A DNA stretch of 64,000 nt from NCBI RefSeq assembly GCF_016065055.1, contig NZ_CP065856.1, positions 1,239,836 through 1,303,835 on the forward strand, read 5' to 3'. The stretch is from Halosimplex litoreum. GTDB taxonomy: Archaea; Halobacteriota; Halobacteria; Halobacteriales; Haloarculaceae. The notes under the pieces were generated by a model, which made no database searches, was not told the origin of the DNA, and was given only the letters and a program-made list of their open reading frames with translations. Position numbers and translations under genes: made by a program. Below are positions 26,155-34,919 of the stretch, in pieces; within the stretch, counting starts at the first letter, position 1, and every line of letters starts with the position of its first letter.

Positions 26155-26331
26155 TCAGCGACGGTCCCCGTCCGCGTTCACCCACTTGGCCCGTCGGATG
26201 TCGTACTTCCCACAGACCGGGCAGGTGTGATACTGGATATCGAACTGCGTCTCGCACCCGAGACACAGATACGGTAACGCCTCGGGCTTCGACAGCCCTG
26301 AAGCGCGTTTGGCCCGTTCCAAGACGCCCAT
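26155..26331 (-). CDS. Small zinc-ribbon protein
   Basis: The 58-residue product has a C-x2-C...C-x2-C ribbon (CLGCETQFDIQYHTCPVCG) preceded by a short basic helix (MGVLERAKRASGLSKPEALP). This is the size and layout of the small zinc-finger proteins common in haloarchaea, some of which act in stress or surface phenotypes. The ATG at 26331 is preferred over one ten codons upstream, since an AT-rich TATA-like block (26361-26370) lies at the right distance. Function unknown. Confidence 0.7.
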   Translation of the reverse strand: MGVLERAKRASGLSKPEALPYLCLGCETQFDIQYHTCPVCGKYDIRRAKWVNADGDRR

Positions 26332-26514
26332 CGTGACCACACTATCGGCAGGGCCGCTCACAATAAAAAGAGCGAGGATAGTTTACACCCGGCGAAAACG
26401 CTCCGGTCCGGCTCTACAGCCACTTTGAGCCGTGTTTTCGTCGACGGCCTTCCGGCGCCCGCTCGGCCCCGCTGGCGCGGGCCCGACGAGCGGTTCGCGG
26501 GGGCGGACCGTCGC

Positions 26515-26901
26515 TTACTCCTCGTCGGCGTCGTCGCGGTCGTCGGCCTCGGTCACCGGGACGCGCGTCGGCCCGTCGTCGCTCCCGCGGCCGTCGCCGG
26601 GGCGGTGCTCGCCGTCGCCGCCGACCGGGAGCCGCTCGCGCATCTCGCTGGCGAACGACTCGACGCGGTTGCGGACCGTCGAGGCCTCGTCCTCGAAGCG
26701 CTCGACGTTGCGCTCGACGGAGTGGACCCGGTCGCGGGGGATCTGTTTCATGAGGTCGTTGCCGTCGTCGTCGGTCCCGGACTTGAGCATCCAGTGGTCC
26801 CGGGCGTAGACGACCTCCTCGTTGTCGACCGTGACCTCGGTCGTGCCCTCTTCGGGGTCGTCGTAGACGATCGTCGCCTGGCCGAGTTCGATCTCGTCCA
26901 T
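26515..26901 (-). CDS. Conserved haloarchaeal cytosolic protein
   Basis: The 128-residue product has a beta-rich N-terminal part (ATIVYDDPEEGTTEVTVDNEEVVYARDHW) followed by a helix (RDRVHSVERNVERFEDEAST) and a disordered acidic tail from about 95. No signal or membrane segment. I do not recognise a named family. It shares a 14-bp upstream motif (gtttacacccggcg at 26924-26937) with the zinc-ribbon gene downstream (26381-26394). Confidence 0.6.
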   Translation of the reverse strand: MDEIELGQATIVYDDPEEGTTEVTVDNEEVVYARDHWMLKSGTDDDGNDLMKQIPRDRVHSVERNVERFEDEASTVRNRVESFASEMRERLPVGGDGEHRPGDGRGSDDGPTRVPVTEADDRDDADEE

Positions 26902-27056
26902 ACGTGGAGTTGTGGCCCCAGGGGTTTACACCCGGCGGCGAATGCCGCCCCCCGACCCTCGACCGGTGACTGGCACCTTCGCCCGCGGCCACCCGACGCC
27001 CCCTCCCATTCGATGGCCGGCCAGCGGCTTTTGTCACCGGGAGTCCAACCGAAGTC

Positions 27057-27836
27057 GTGGCCGAGCAGCCGACCCCCCGCGCGATCTTCGACCGAGCCGT
27101 CGCGGAGGGCGACCGCCGGCTCGACCAGCCGACCCTCGAACTCGTGTCGACGAGTTTCATCGCCGGCTTCACCGTCGTCTTCGGCCACGTCGCACTCGGG
27201 ATCGTCGAGGCGTTCACGGAGCCCGTCTTCGGCCACGCCGCCAGGGTCGCGGGCGCGCTCGCGTTCGGCCTCGGTGTCGTCTTCCTCGTCGCCGGCCGGA
27301 CCGAGCTGTTCAACGAGAACTTCTCCGACCCGGCCGCGGCCGCCGTCGAACGCCCCGGATTCTCGGCTGCCCCCGCCCTGGGCCGACTCTGGGTCGGCAC
27401 GCTGGCGTTCAATCTCCTCGGCGGTTGCTTCATGTCACTGGTCTTCGCCGTCGACGGGGCGATCCCGCCCGCCTCGACGGCCGTCCTCCGAACGACGGCG
27501 GTCGATATCGCCGGCCGGACGACCGCCGCGTGGTTCGCCCGCGCCGTCGCCGGCGGCACCCTCGTGAGCCTCCTGTCTTTTCTCCTCGTCGCCGTCCGGA
27601 GCGACGGGAGCCGCCTGGCACTGGCCTACGCCGTCGGCTTCCTGCTCGCGCTCGGCCCGTTCGAACACGTGGTCGTCTCCGTGATCCACGTCGTCCTCGG
27701 GGCGCTGCTGGGCGCGACCGTCGGACTCCCCACGCTCGCCGCGATGACCGCCGTCGTCACCGCCGGCAACCTCGTCGGCGGGCTCGGACTCGTCACCGTC
27801 ACACACGTCACACAGGCGATGGGCGCCGGCGAGTGA
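27057..27836 (+). CDS. Formate/nitrite transporter (FNT) family channel
   Basis: The 259-residue product begins at a GTG and has six predicted membrane helices. FNT landmarks are present: FIAGFTVVFGHVALG early, VVFLVAGRTELFNENFSDP (the loop and re-entrant region), LLGGCFMS, and a late FVLALGPFEHVVVSVIHV half-helix with a conserved His. FNT pentamers conduct small monovalent anions such as formate, nitrite or hydrosulfide. No partner gene identifies the ion. It is monocistronic. Confidence 0.82.
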   Translation: MAEQPTPRAIFDRAVAEGDRRLDQPTLELVSTSFIAGFTVVFGHVALGIVEAFTEPVFGHAARVAGALAFGLGVVFLVAGRTELFNENFSDPAAAAVERPGFSAAPALGRLWVGTLAFNLLGGCFMSLVFAVDGAIPPASTAVLRTTAVDIAGRTTAAWFARAVAGGTLVSLLSFLLVAVRSDGSRLALAYAVGFLLALGPFEHVVVSVIHVVLGALLGATVGLPTLAAMTAVVTAGNLVGGLGLVTVTHVTQAMGAGE

Positions 27837-28064
27837 AAGCGGGGTGTCCCGGACCCTGGGCAACCGGAACTCGCCAGCGCGTCTGTGGAAGGGGTCGGGG
27901 GTCGGACGCGCGACGACCGGGACACTGTCACGGGCTAGCGCGTGCCAGCCTCAGGGAACTCGGGACTGGTCCGTCATAAGCCCTCTGACGCCGCGTGAGT
28001 CGACCCCGATTGCACTCGAAGCGACGTCGCTCGCCAGTCGACCACGGTTCGGCTCGAAAACGAG

Positions 28065-28085
28065 TCCGCCCTCCCCGATTTGAAC
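28065..28085 (-). repeat. Duplicated 3' end of tRNA-Tyr (att-like)
   Basis: The sequence tccgccctccccgatttgaa plus one C is identical to 28206-28226, the T-loop, T-stem and acceptor end of the tRNA-Tyr gene. The copies are direct repeats 141 bases apart. Such repeats are the usual scar of tRNA-targeted integration in archaea. Confidence 0.75.
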
Positions 28086-28173
28086 AGATGAGAGACGGTC
28101 CCGCTCGGCTCGTTCCGCTCGCCTGCGCGGGCGTGCGACTCTCGTGCTCAAACCGGCTCGGGTGAAGACACAC

Positions 28174-28197
28174 GCGGCGCTCGCGAGTGAGCGCCGC
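28174..28197 (-). terminator. Stable hairpin after tRNA-Tyr
   Basis: Arms gcggcgctc and gagcgccgc form a 9-bp stem with a 6-base loop, 9 bases after the tRNA 3' end. A T-run does not follow, so a terminator or processing role is only suggested. Confidence 0.35.
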
Positions 28198-28205
28198 GAG
28201 AAGTA

Positions 28206-28279
28206 TCCGCCCTCCCCGATTTGAACGGGGGGCAAGTCGATCTACAGTCGACTGCTCTACCAGTCTGAGCTAAGGGCGG
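28206..28279 (-). tRNA. tRNA-Tyr (GTA anticodon)
   Basis: The minus strand folds as a full cloverleaf of 74 bases: acceptor CCGCCCT/AGGGCGG with discriminator A, D-arm GCTC/GAGC, anticodon stem GTCGA/TCGAC with loop CTGTAGA (anticodon GTA), and T-stem CCCCG/CGGGG with loop TTCAAAT. No intron. CCA is not encoded. The 3' 21 bases recur at 28065-28085. Confidence 0.95.
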
Positions 28280-28394
28280 GCGTACTTGCAGGTAGCCGCC
28301 GAGTCGGACTTAACCGTTTTGACTCGCGTCGAGGGTGAGAGAGGGACCCAGCCACACCGCCGGCGACAGACACGCGTCAGACACTGCGGGAAGA

Positions 28395-28402
28395 TTGAAA
28401 TA
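28395..28402 (+). promoter_or_regulatory. TATA element of cdrL
   Basis: The octamer ttgaaata lies 30 bases before the cdrL ATG, the distance expected for a leaderless haloarchaeal transcript. Confidence 0.45.
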
Positions 28403-28431
28403 CCCAGAAGACGACCACTACGACGAGTCGG

Positions 28432-29034
28432 ATGAGTAAGATAACCTTCCGCGCGGACGACGATCTCATCGAGCGACTCGAGGGGTTCGACGCCTCGAAG
28501 AGCGAGATCATGCGGGAGGCCCTGCGGGAGTATCTGGGCGAGGCGTCGGACACGCGACCGAGCGCGACAGCGACCGAATCGACGCCGACCGCCGACGCGT
28601 CGGACACGAGCGAGTCCATCGACGACCTCATCGCCGAGCGCGTCGACGCCATCGTCGCCGACCGCCTCGACGGCGTGTTTACGCCGAGCCAACCCCAGGA
28701 CATCAACGTAAACATCGCTCTAGACGGCGAAAACGCCGCATCTACTCGGTCGGAGACGGAGGCGTCACCGACCCCGACCGCCGAGGCGTCCGGCACCGAT
28801 CCCGGTCGTAAGACGGGCGCGGACACGGGTGAAAACACGCCCGACGACCCGGACCACTCGTGCGCCAAATGCGGCGAAACCGTCTCCGCTGGGCACGTTT
28901 ACTGCCCGAACTGTGGGGAGAAGGCGTCCCACCGCGTCTTCTGTGACTGCGGGGACGAGCTCCGGTCCGACTGGGGCTTCTGTCCCAGTTGCGGCCGTCG
29001 AACCCCCGCTGCCGACGTGCTCGACCAATCCTGA
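28432..29034 (+). CDS. cdrL: CdrL-type ribbon-helix-helix / zinc-ribbon regulator
   Basis: The 200-residue product has an N-terminal ribbon-helix-helix (MSKITFRADDDLIERLEGFD...KSEIMREALREYL, 1-40), a long acidic linker, a central helix (SIDDLIAERVDAIVADRLD) and a C-terminal double zinc ribbon with four C-x2-C or C-x-C knuckles (CAKCGET, CPNCGEK, CDCGDE, CPSCGRR). This architecture and its place before cdrS-ftsZ2 match CdrL, described in Halobacterium/Haloferax as regulating the cdrS-ftsZ2 operon. Identification rests on layout and synteny. A GTAAGACG site lies inside the gene at 28808-28815. Confidence 0.85.
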   Translation: MSKITFRADDDLIERLEGFDASKSEIMREALREYLGEASDTRPSATATESTPTADASDTSESIDDLIAERVDAIVADRLDGVFTPSQPQDINVNIALDGENAASTRSETEASPTPTAEASGTDPGRKTGADTGENTPDDPDHSCAKCGETVSAGHVYCPNCGEKASHRVFCDCGDELRSDWGFCPSCGRRTPAADVLDQS

Positions 29035-29105
29035 AAACGCCGTAAACGCACCAGAGAATCGCTTAAACGGCGTAAACGGGTGAGTGTATGACGATCGCCG
29101 TTACC

Positions 29106-29112
29106 TTTATAA
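29106..29112 (+). promoter_or_regulatory. TATA element of cdrS-ftsZ2
   Basis: The heptamer tttataa predicts a start of transcription near 29135, immediately before the GTAAGACG inverted repeat. The leader before cdrS would be about 150 bases, long for a haloarchaeon. Confidence 0.5.
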
Positions 29113-29137
29113 CCCTACACCCAGATGTAATTCCTGC

Positions 29138-29267
29138 GTAAGACGGTCGTCTTACACGGGCCGCGGCGCGGACGTGTGACCCGCGCCTTCGTGCGATTAC
29201 GTCGGATGGGAGTTCGAAGTCGCCGTGTAAGACGAACGGGCGACCGCGTCCACGGCTGCCGTCTTAC
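29138..29267. promoter_or_regulatory. Four GTAAGACG half-sites, candidate CdrL/CdrS operator
   Basis: GTAAGACG occurs at 29138-29145 (plus), as CGTCTTAC at 29148-29155 (minus), at 29227-29234 (plus) and as CGTCTTAC at 29260-29267 (minus). The first two form an 18-bp palindrome with a 2-base centre placed at the predicted transcription start. Ribbon-helix-helix dimers bind such inverted repeats. The binding protein is inferred. Confidence 0.6.
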
Positions 29268-29286
29268 CCAAAGGGGAACAACAAAC

Positions 29287-29475
29287 ATGGAGCGTGTGAC
29301 ACTACGGATTCCGAAGCAGCAGATCGAAGAGGTCGAGCGAATGGTCGAAACGGGGGAGTACCCCAACCGGAGCGAGGCCATCCGGGCGGCCGTCCGCGAG
29401 AAACTGAACGAGCAGGACGGGAGCAAGGAGCGCCCCTCGGAAAAGCGCAAGCGGCGCAGCTTCCAGAGGGCCTGA
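29287..29475 (+). CDS. cdrS: CdrS ribbon-helix-helix regulator of cell division
   Basis: The 62-residue product is one ribbon-helix-helix: [19 protein letters not shown] with the second helix [14 protein letters not shown], then a basic tail ([13 protein letters not shown]). CdrS is known in haloarchaea as a small regulator encoded directly before ftsZ2 and needed for normal cell division. The ATG at 29287 removes an Arg-rich non-coding extension. The stop is three bases before the ftsZ2 ATG, so the genes are co-transcribed. Confidence 0.9.
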   Translation: MERVTLRIPKQQIEEVERMVETGEYPNRSEAIRAAVREKLNEQDGSKERPSEKRKRRSFQRA

Positions 29476-29478
29476 CCG

Positions 29479-30732
29479 ATGCAGGACATCGTCAAGGAAG
29501 CCCTCGAACGCGACGAGGCCGAACAGCAGCAGATGGAGGAGCAGGAGGGCGACGGGTTCGGTGACCCCCGGATCGTCATCGTCGGTTGCGGTGGCGCGGG
29601 CAACAACACCGTCAATCGCCTGTACAACATCGGCGTCGACGGTGCCGACACCGTCGCCATCAACACCGACAAGCAGCACCTCCAGATGATCGAGGCCGAC
29701 ACGAAGATCCTGGTCGGCAAGTCGCTGACCTCCGGACTCGGCGCCGGTGGCGACCCCGAGATGGGCAAGCGCGCCACCGAGATGGCCCAGGGTACCATCG
29801 AGGAAGTCCTGGGCGACGCCGACCTCGTCTTCGTCACCGCCGGTATGGGCGGCGGGACGGGGACCGGCGCGGCGCCGGTCGTCTCGAACATCGCCAAAGA
29901 CCAGGGCGCCATCGTCGTCGGCATGGTCTCGACGCCGTTCAACGTCGAGCGCGCCCGCACGGTCAAGGCCGAGAAGGGGCTGGAGACCCTCCGCAGCGAG
30001 GCGGACTCCATCATCGTGCTGGACAACAATCGCCTGCTGGACTACGTCCCGAACCTGCCCATCGGCAAGGCCTTCTCCGTGATGGACCAGATCATCGCCG
30101 AGACGGTCAAGGGCATCTCGGAGACGATCACCCAGCCCTCGCTCATCAACCTGGACTACGCCGACATGACCGCCATCATGAACCAGGGCGGCGTCGCGGT
30201 GATGCTCGTCGGCGAGACTCAGGACAAGAACAAGACCGAGGAAGTGGTGAAAGACGCGATGAACCATCCGCTGCTCGACGTGGACTACCGCGGGGCCACC
30301 GGCGGCCTCGTCCACATCACCGGCGGCCCGGACCTCGCGCTGAAAGAGGCCGAGGGCATCGCGCAGAACATCACCGAGCGCCTCGACGCGAGCGCCAACG
30401 TCATCTGGGGCGCCCGCATCGAGGAGGAGTACAAGGGCAAGGTTCGGGTCATGGCCATCATGACCGGCGTCAAGTCCGCGCAGGTCCTCGGTCCGACGAC
30501 CCAGAAGCAGGCCGACAAGTCCCGGCAGGCGCTCGACGACGTGGACGACTCGACCTTCGACGCCAGCCAGAACGTCGACACCGAGTTCGGCGATTCGGGC
30601 GGCATGGGCGGCGGTGGCGGCCACGGCGGTGCCGGCGGGAACTCGGGCGGCGAGCCCGACTACGGCCACACCGACGGCGGTCGCGACAACCTCGAGAAGA
30701 ACAACGGGCTGGACGTCATCCGCCCGGACTGA
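29479..30732 (+). CDS. ftsZ2: FtsZ2 cell-division GTPase
   Basis: FtsZ2 polymerises at mid-cell and is required for constriction in haloarchaea, with FtsZ1 as scaffold. The 417-residue product has an acidic N-terminal extension (1-30), the nucleotide loop [13 protein letters not shown], the tubulin signature [13 protein letters not shown], the T7 loop NLDYADM and a C-terminal linker of Gly/His repeats ([14 protein letters not shown]) ending LDVIRPD. Synteny with cdrS marks it as FtsZ2, not FtsZ1 or CetZ. Confidence 0.95.
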   Translation: MQDIVKEALERDEAEQQQMEEQEGDGFGDPRIVIVGCGGAGNNTVNRLYNIGVDGADTVAINTDKQHLQMIEADTKILVGKSLTSGLGAGGDPEMGKRATEMAQGTIEEVLGDADLVFVTAGMGGGTGTGAAPVVSNIAKDQGAIVVGMVSTPFNVERARTVKAEKGLETLRSEADSIIVLDNNRLLDYVPNLPIGKAFSVMDQIIAETVKGISETITQPSLINLDYADMTAIMNQGGVAVMLVGETQDKNKTEEVVKDAMNHPLLDVDYRGATGGLVHITGGPDLALKEAEGIAQNITERLDASANVIWGARIEEEYKGKVRVMAIMTGVKSAQVLGPTTQKQADKSRQALDDVDDSTFDASQNVDTEFGDSGGMGGGGGHGGAGGNSGGEPDYGHTDGGRDNLEKNNGLDVIRPD

Positions 30733-30961
30733 CCGCTTGCGGCTCCCGGGTCGACTCCCCACTGGAGACCCCTCCACTGGTTCCAGGGGCCCGCTCGACC
30801 CGCTCTCTCTTTCCGTTTTCGACCGGCCAGTGACGACGCCGACCGACTCGCGGATAGCCGTCCGACGGTCGAGCTGTGCGACTCGTCACACGCTGTCAGA
30901 CGTCGGGGACAGTGACGATACGAGCGCCAGCGGCGAGGTGGCGTGACGCGAGAGAACGCGC

Positions 30962-31981
30962 TCAGACCGCTTCGAGCGCGTCCAAGAGGTCGCACTTCCG
31001 ACAGATCTGTCGGCCGGTCGGCGCGCCGCAGCGCTCGCACTCGCCGTAGTCGGGCGCCTTGGCCCCGCCGAACGCCGACGCCGCCAGCGCCGCGAACTGC
31101 TCGTAGCCGGCCATGATCGAGTGGCGCGTCCCCGGATGGTTGTCCTCCATCTCGAGCAGTAGCTCCTGGACCTCCCCGCGATAGGCCTCCTCGGCGTGGG
31201 GACACTCCGTGATGTGCGCGGGCAGGTCCCGCAGGTGGGCGTACAGCGCCACCTCCTTCTCGGGCACGTCCCGCAGCGGTTTGGCCCGTGGGACGTGGTG
31301 GTCCTGTGCGTGGCGCGGGCGCTCGGTCGGGTCCGCCGGCGGGTCGACGGGGTCGCCGTGTCGGTCCTCCTCGGGGAACGGCCCCAGCGACGCGTCGTAG
31401 TGACTGGCCATCTGCTCGACGTCACCCTCGAAGACGTTCATCAGCGCGGTCTGGGCTTCGTCGTCTAAGTTGTGACCGGTCAGCAGCTTGTCCGCGCCGA
31501 GCGTCTCGGCGTAGCGTTCGAGAGCGTCGCGGCGGAAGACGCCGCAGTAGGCGCAGGCGGCCATTCCCTCGGGGTCCTCCTCGACCACGTCGTCCATCCG
31601 GACGCCGAACTCCTCGGCGTAGGAGACGACCTCGTGGCGCAGGTCGAGGTCGGTCGTCAGTTCCTCGCAGGCGTCGATCGACTCGTCGCGGTAGCCCTCG
31701 ATCCCCTCGTGGATCGACAGCGCGACGAGGTCGATCCGAGGGTCCTCGTGGAAGGTGTCGTGGAGGATCTCGGTGAGGACGACCGAGTCCTTCCCGCCGG
31801 AGAGCCCGATCACCCAGGTCTCGGGGTCGTCGGGCGTCGCCGAGCGAGGGATCAGGTTGTCCTCGCGGACGCGGCGGCGGACCCGGGTCTCGACGGTCCG
31901 ACAGAGGTGCTCCTCACAGAGGTGCAGCCCCGAGTAGGCGGCGTGCATCACCGCCGACTCGCCGCACTTGTCGCAGTCCAT
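30962..31981 (-). CDS. ncsA: tRNA 2-thiouridine ATP pyrophosphatase NcsA
   Basis: NcsA adenylates tRNA so that sulfur, carried by ubiquitin-like SAMP, can be put on wobble U34. The 339-residue product has an N-terminal zinc ribbon (DKCGESAVMHAAYSGLHLC), the PP-loop GLSGGKDSVVL (about 59-69), the catalytic Cys regions CAYCGVFRR and, at the end, a CERCGAPTGRQICRKC ribbon. A His/Pro/Asp-rich insert sits after ASHYDASLG (about 193-230), longer than in many relatives. The ATG gives the normal first ribbon. Confidence 0.93.
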   Translation of the reverse strand: MDCDKCGESAVMHAAYSGLHLCEEHLCRTVETRVRRRVREDNLIPRSATPDDPETWVIGLSGGKDSVVLTEILHDTFHEDPRIDLVALSIHEGIEGYRDESIDACEELTTDLDLRHEVVSYAEEFGVRMDDVVEEDPEGMAACAYCGVFRRDALERYAETLGADKLLTGHNLDDEAQTALMNVFEGDVEQMASHYDASLGPFPEEDRHGDPVDPPADPTERPRHAQDHHVPRAKPLRDVPEKEVALYAHLRDLPAHITECPHAEEAYRGEVQELLLEMEDNHPGTRHSIMAGYEQFAALAASAFGGAKAPDYGECERCGAPTGRQICRKCDLLDALEAV

Positions 31982-32088
31982 CGCCCCGACCTACCGGGGC
32001 GACGGTCCTCAGGGTTTCGTTCCCGGCTCACCCCCGTCGGGGCCCAGACGCAGAGACTCCCGCGTTCGGCGGGCACCCGGTTCGCCGG

Positions 32089-33738
32089 TCACTCGGCGGT
32101 CGGCCCGTCGGCGGGTTCGGTGGGGACGACGACGGTGACGGTCGTCCCGCCGTCGACGGTGACGGACAGCTCGCCGTCGCACCAGTGGACGAGCCAGGTG
32201 ACCAGCCAGAGGCCAAGTCCCGCCCCGTGCTGAGTGGGCGTCTCGACGAAGCTATCGGTGAGGACGCGCCGCTCGACGGCGGGCATCCCCGGACCGTCGT
32301 CGGCGACCGTGAACGTCACCGTGCCGTCGTCGACCGCCGCCTCGATCTCGACCGTGGGCGTGGGTGCCTCGTTGTGCGCGATCGCGTTGCGCGCGAGTTC
32401 GTCGAGCGCCACCAGCAGCAGGTCGCCGTTGGGGACCGCGACCGGTTCTTCGGGAGCCGGCGCTCGCACGTCCGCGTGCGGGAACTCTTCGCGGAGCGTC
32501 GTCGCCACGTCTTCGACGACGGCACCGGCTCCACGGGTCGCCGCCTCGTCCGGGCGGGCGCCCAGCGACGACTCGATGGCGCGGGCGTGGTCGGCCAGGT
32601 CCAGCAGCGACTCGCCGCGCCGGCGGATGCGGTCCGCTTCCGCCGCGGTCGTCTCGTCGTCGGTGCGCTCGGCGATGCGGTCGGCGTTGCCGACGACGAC
32701 GGTCATCGCGTTGCGGAGATTGTGGCGCAACACGCGGTTGAGGACCAGCACCTCGGTGCGCCGCTGGGCGAGTACCTCGCTCAGGTCGTTGAACCGCCAC
32801 TCGAGTTCGGTCCACTCGGTCGCGCCCGTCAGCGAGACGGTCGACCCGTAATCGCCGTCGGACAGCGAGGCGAAGCCCCCGTGGAGCCGCTCGATGTTCC
32901 CCACGAACTCCCGGTAGAGCCAGAGACCGAGCGCGGCGATCGACAGCAACACCAGCCCGAAGGCCCCGGCCTGAGCGGCCGTCGCGGTCCACAGCCGCGA
33001 CTCGAAGGCCGCCCGCGTCGTCGTCGCCGAGACCGTCCAGCCAGTCCCCTCGACACGTTCGTTCGCCACGATCAGGTCGGCGTCCGCGCCAGCGTCCGTC
33101 CCTGCGACCGGCCCGGCCGCGTACAGCGTCGTCCCGTTCGCCGCGATCCGGGTCCCCTGAGTCGGCCCGGTGTTCGCCCGCACGATCGATGCCAGGTCCC
33201 CCCGTTCGAGGTGGAACGCTCCGTTGAACGTTCCGACGGTCTCACCGGACCGGCGCAACGGCGTGCTCACCGTCACGATGAGGTTGCCCGTCTCGGCCCT
33301 GACCGGGTCGCTGACGTACGTCTCGCCCGCCATCGCCCGCCTGAAGTACGTTCGGTCGTCGAACCGCTGCCCGACGACACGCTCGCGGGCGGTCGGCGTG
33401 AGCCCCGTCGAGTACAGTCCCGTCATCGTCCCGTTGGCCGCGATCACGGAAGCGCCGCTGAACTCCGTGGTGTGCACGAACGAGCGCAACCGCGCCTCCT
33501 GCGAGGGCGAACCGTGATCGACCAGGGACGGCGACGACCCCCAGAGCTCGACCTGTCGCTCGCGTTCGGCGAGCACGGCGTCGAGCTGGGTCGCCACGGA
33601 CTCGGCCGAGTGGGCCAGTTCGGTCCGCTCCTGGGCGACGACCGCGTCCCGATAGAGGACGAATCCCACCAGCGACGTGGCCGACAGCACCAGCGCGACC
33701 AGCACCAGCGCCAGAGCGAACCGCGTCCGAAGTCGCAT
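32089..33738 (-). CDS. Membrane sensor histidine kinase with extracellular Cache domain
   Basis: The 549-residue product has a transmembrane helix (7-29), an extracellular dCache-like domain (35-250; GLYSTGLTPTARERVVGQRF, DRTYFRRAMAGETYVSDPV), a second helix (255-277), a HAMP-like linker, and a cytoplasmic kinase. The phosphoacceptor is His339 in VLRHNLRNAMTVV, the haloarchaeal H-box; the ATPase part has the N-box ALDELARNAIAHN and G-box DDGPGMP and GAGLGLWLV. There is no response regulator next door, so its partner is unknown. Confidence 0.87.
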   Translation of the reverse strand: MRLRTRFALALVLVALVLSATSLVGFVLYRDAVVAQERTELAHSAESVATQLDAVLAERERQVELWGSSPSLVDHGSPSQEARLRSFVHTTEFSGASVIAANGTMTGLYSTGLTPTARERVVGQRFDDRTYFRRAMAGETYVSDPVRAETGNLIVTVSTPLRRSGETVGTFNGAFHLERGDLASIVRANTGPTQGTRIAANGTTLYAAGPVAGTDAGADADLIVANERVEGTGWTVSATTTRAAFESRLWTATAAQAGAFGLVLLSIAALGLWLYREFVGNIERLHGGFASLSDGDYGSTVSLTGATEWTELEWRFNDLSEVLAQRRTEVLVLNRVLRHNLRNAMTVVVGNADRIAERTDDETTAAEADRIRRRGESLLDLADHARAIESSLGARPDEAATRGAGAVVEDVATTLREEFPHADVRAPAPEEPVAVPNGDLLLVALDELARNAIAHNEAPTPTVEIEAAVDDGTVTFTVADDGPGMPAVERRVLTDSFVETPTQHGAGLGLWLVTWLVHWCDGELSVTVDGGTTVTVVVPTEPADGPTAE

Positions 33739-33901
33739 CGCTTACCCTTTTCCGACGAGCCGCATAAAACTGCGCGCCTCCGAGATCGGTCACTGATAGC
33801 TGCGGCCGGCCTCCGACGCGAGACGCTGGCGGCGCCGACACCGGCGGCGACGCGCCGACGTCGAGAAACCGTTTTGCCCCTCCGGCGGCTACCTCGCGTC
33901 G

Positions 33902-34555
33902 ATGACAGACCTCTCGCGCGAGGAGGCCGTCGCCCGCGTCGAGGACCTCGTCGCCAGCGTCGAAGCGGACCGCATGCCCGTCCCGGTCCGGGAGATCTGG
34001 GTCTTCGGCGACGTGACGCTCGGCCTCGACCCCGTCGAGCGCCTCGACGTCTACCTCACCAAGGACATCCTCGTCGGCGGCGACGACAGCGACACCGACC
34101 CCGAAGAGCTGGCGCTGGGCGTCGACGGCATCGGCGAGACGGTCCGCGCCGACTGGGCCGCCGCGCACACCGAGCACGTCCGCACCAACGCCAACGGCTA
34201 CGCCGCCCCCGAGAAGTGTCTCGCCGCTCACCTCGTCGACGACGACGAGCCCGTCCACCTCGAGGTCTGCAACGCCTCCTTCGACGACAACGTCACCCAG
34301 CGCCTGGAGGGGGCACTGGCAACCGGCGACTACGAGAACATCCTCGACCCCCGCGGCGCCTGCCTCTGGGTCGACGGTCGCCGGAGCGAGGACGCCTTCG
34401 AGAAGCTGCGCGACGGCGAGTTCGTCCTCCCGACGCTGTCTGGCGCCCTCGAGATGCTCGGCGCCGAGCCCGACGTGGCCGAGGAGGCCGCCGACGCCGT
34501 CCGCGCCTATCGCGCCGAGCAGGAGGGCGCGACCGTCCGCGGCGACGTGGTCTGA
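33902..34555 (+). CDS. Conserved haloarchaeal protein (DUF7095-like)
   Basis: The 217-residue soluble product starts with a helix (REEAVARVEDLVASVEADRM), then an alpha/beta stretch (REIWVFGDVTLGLDPVERLDVYLTKD), an APEKCLAAHLV motif and VHLEVCNASFDDNV, ending with a helical C-terminal region. It resembles a family found in most haloarchaea and named only as a domain of unknown function; the specific DUF number is from memory. No motif suggests an activity. It is monocistronic. Confidence 0.7.
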   Translation: MTDLSREEAVARVEDLVASVEADRMPVPVREIWVFGDVTLGLDPVERLDVYLTKDILVGGDDSDTDPEELALGVDGIGETVRADWAAAHTEHVRTNANGYAAPEKCLAAHLVDDDEPVHLEVCNASFDDNVTQRLEGALATGDYENILDPRGACLWVDGRRSEDAFEKLRDGEFVLPTLSGALEMLGAEPDVAEEAADAVRAYRAEQEGATVRGDVV

Positions 34556-34703
34556 CCGCCGCTCGCGCGACCGCGCCCCACCGGTCTCCCGTTCCACCCC
34601 GTCGGCCCGATCCCGTTCTAGCGACCCCTTGTGACGACGAAACGATCGCCTGACCGCGGTCAAGGGGTGGATAACAATCCGTCGGGACCTCGTTCGTCGC
34701 GGT

Positions 34704-34817
34704 ATGCTCCTGTGGGCGATTCTCCTCGGTGTCCTCGCCTGGGCGCTGGCCACGCTGTTGTTCCTGGCACTCGTGTACGCGTACGACGACGGTCGCGGAG
34801 GACGGACGCGCGTCTGA
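34704..34817 (+). CDS. 37-residue single-span membrane protein
   Basis: The ATG at 34704 opens a 37-residue frame: MLLWAILLGVLAWALATLLF, LALVYAYDD and a basic tail GRGGRTRV. One transmembrane helix with positive charges after it fits N-out topology. Codon choice and the clean helix argue for a real small gene; no homologue was checked. It lies between the DUF7095-like and endonuclease IV genes. Confidence 0.5.
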   Translation: MLLWAILLGVLAWALATLLFLALVYAYDDGRGGRTRV

Positions 34818-34919
34818 CCGACGCCCCGGGGTCGCGACCGCGGTCCCCGCCTGGCGCGGGACGCTCGACGGTCGCGGCGGTCCGATACGACTTTGCCGGT
34901 CGACTCCCTGCGGTCGGCC

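Larger units (their letters stand above)
27837..28205. other. Gene-free region with tRNA 3'-end duplication
   Basis: This 369-base gap has no credible gene. It holds a 21-bp copy of the tRNA-Tyr 3' end (28065-28085) and a 9-bp-stem hairpin (28174-28197) immediately after the tRNA. The rest shows no recognisable element. Confidence 0.6.

Noticed and set aside
30733-30961. Gene between ftsZ2 and ncsA
   Set aside because: Short frames only; nothing coding-like was seen.
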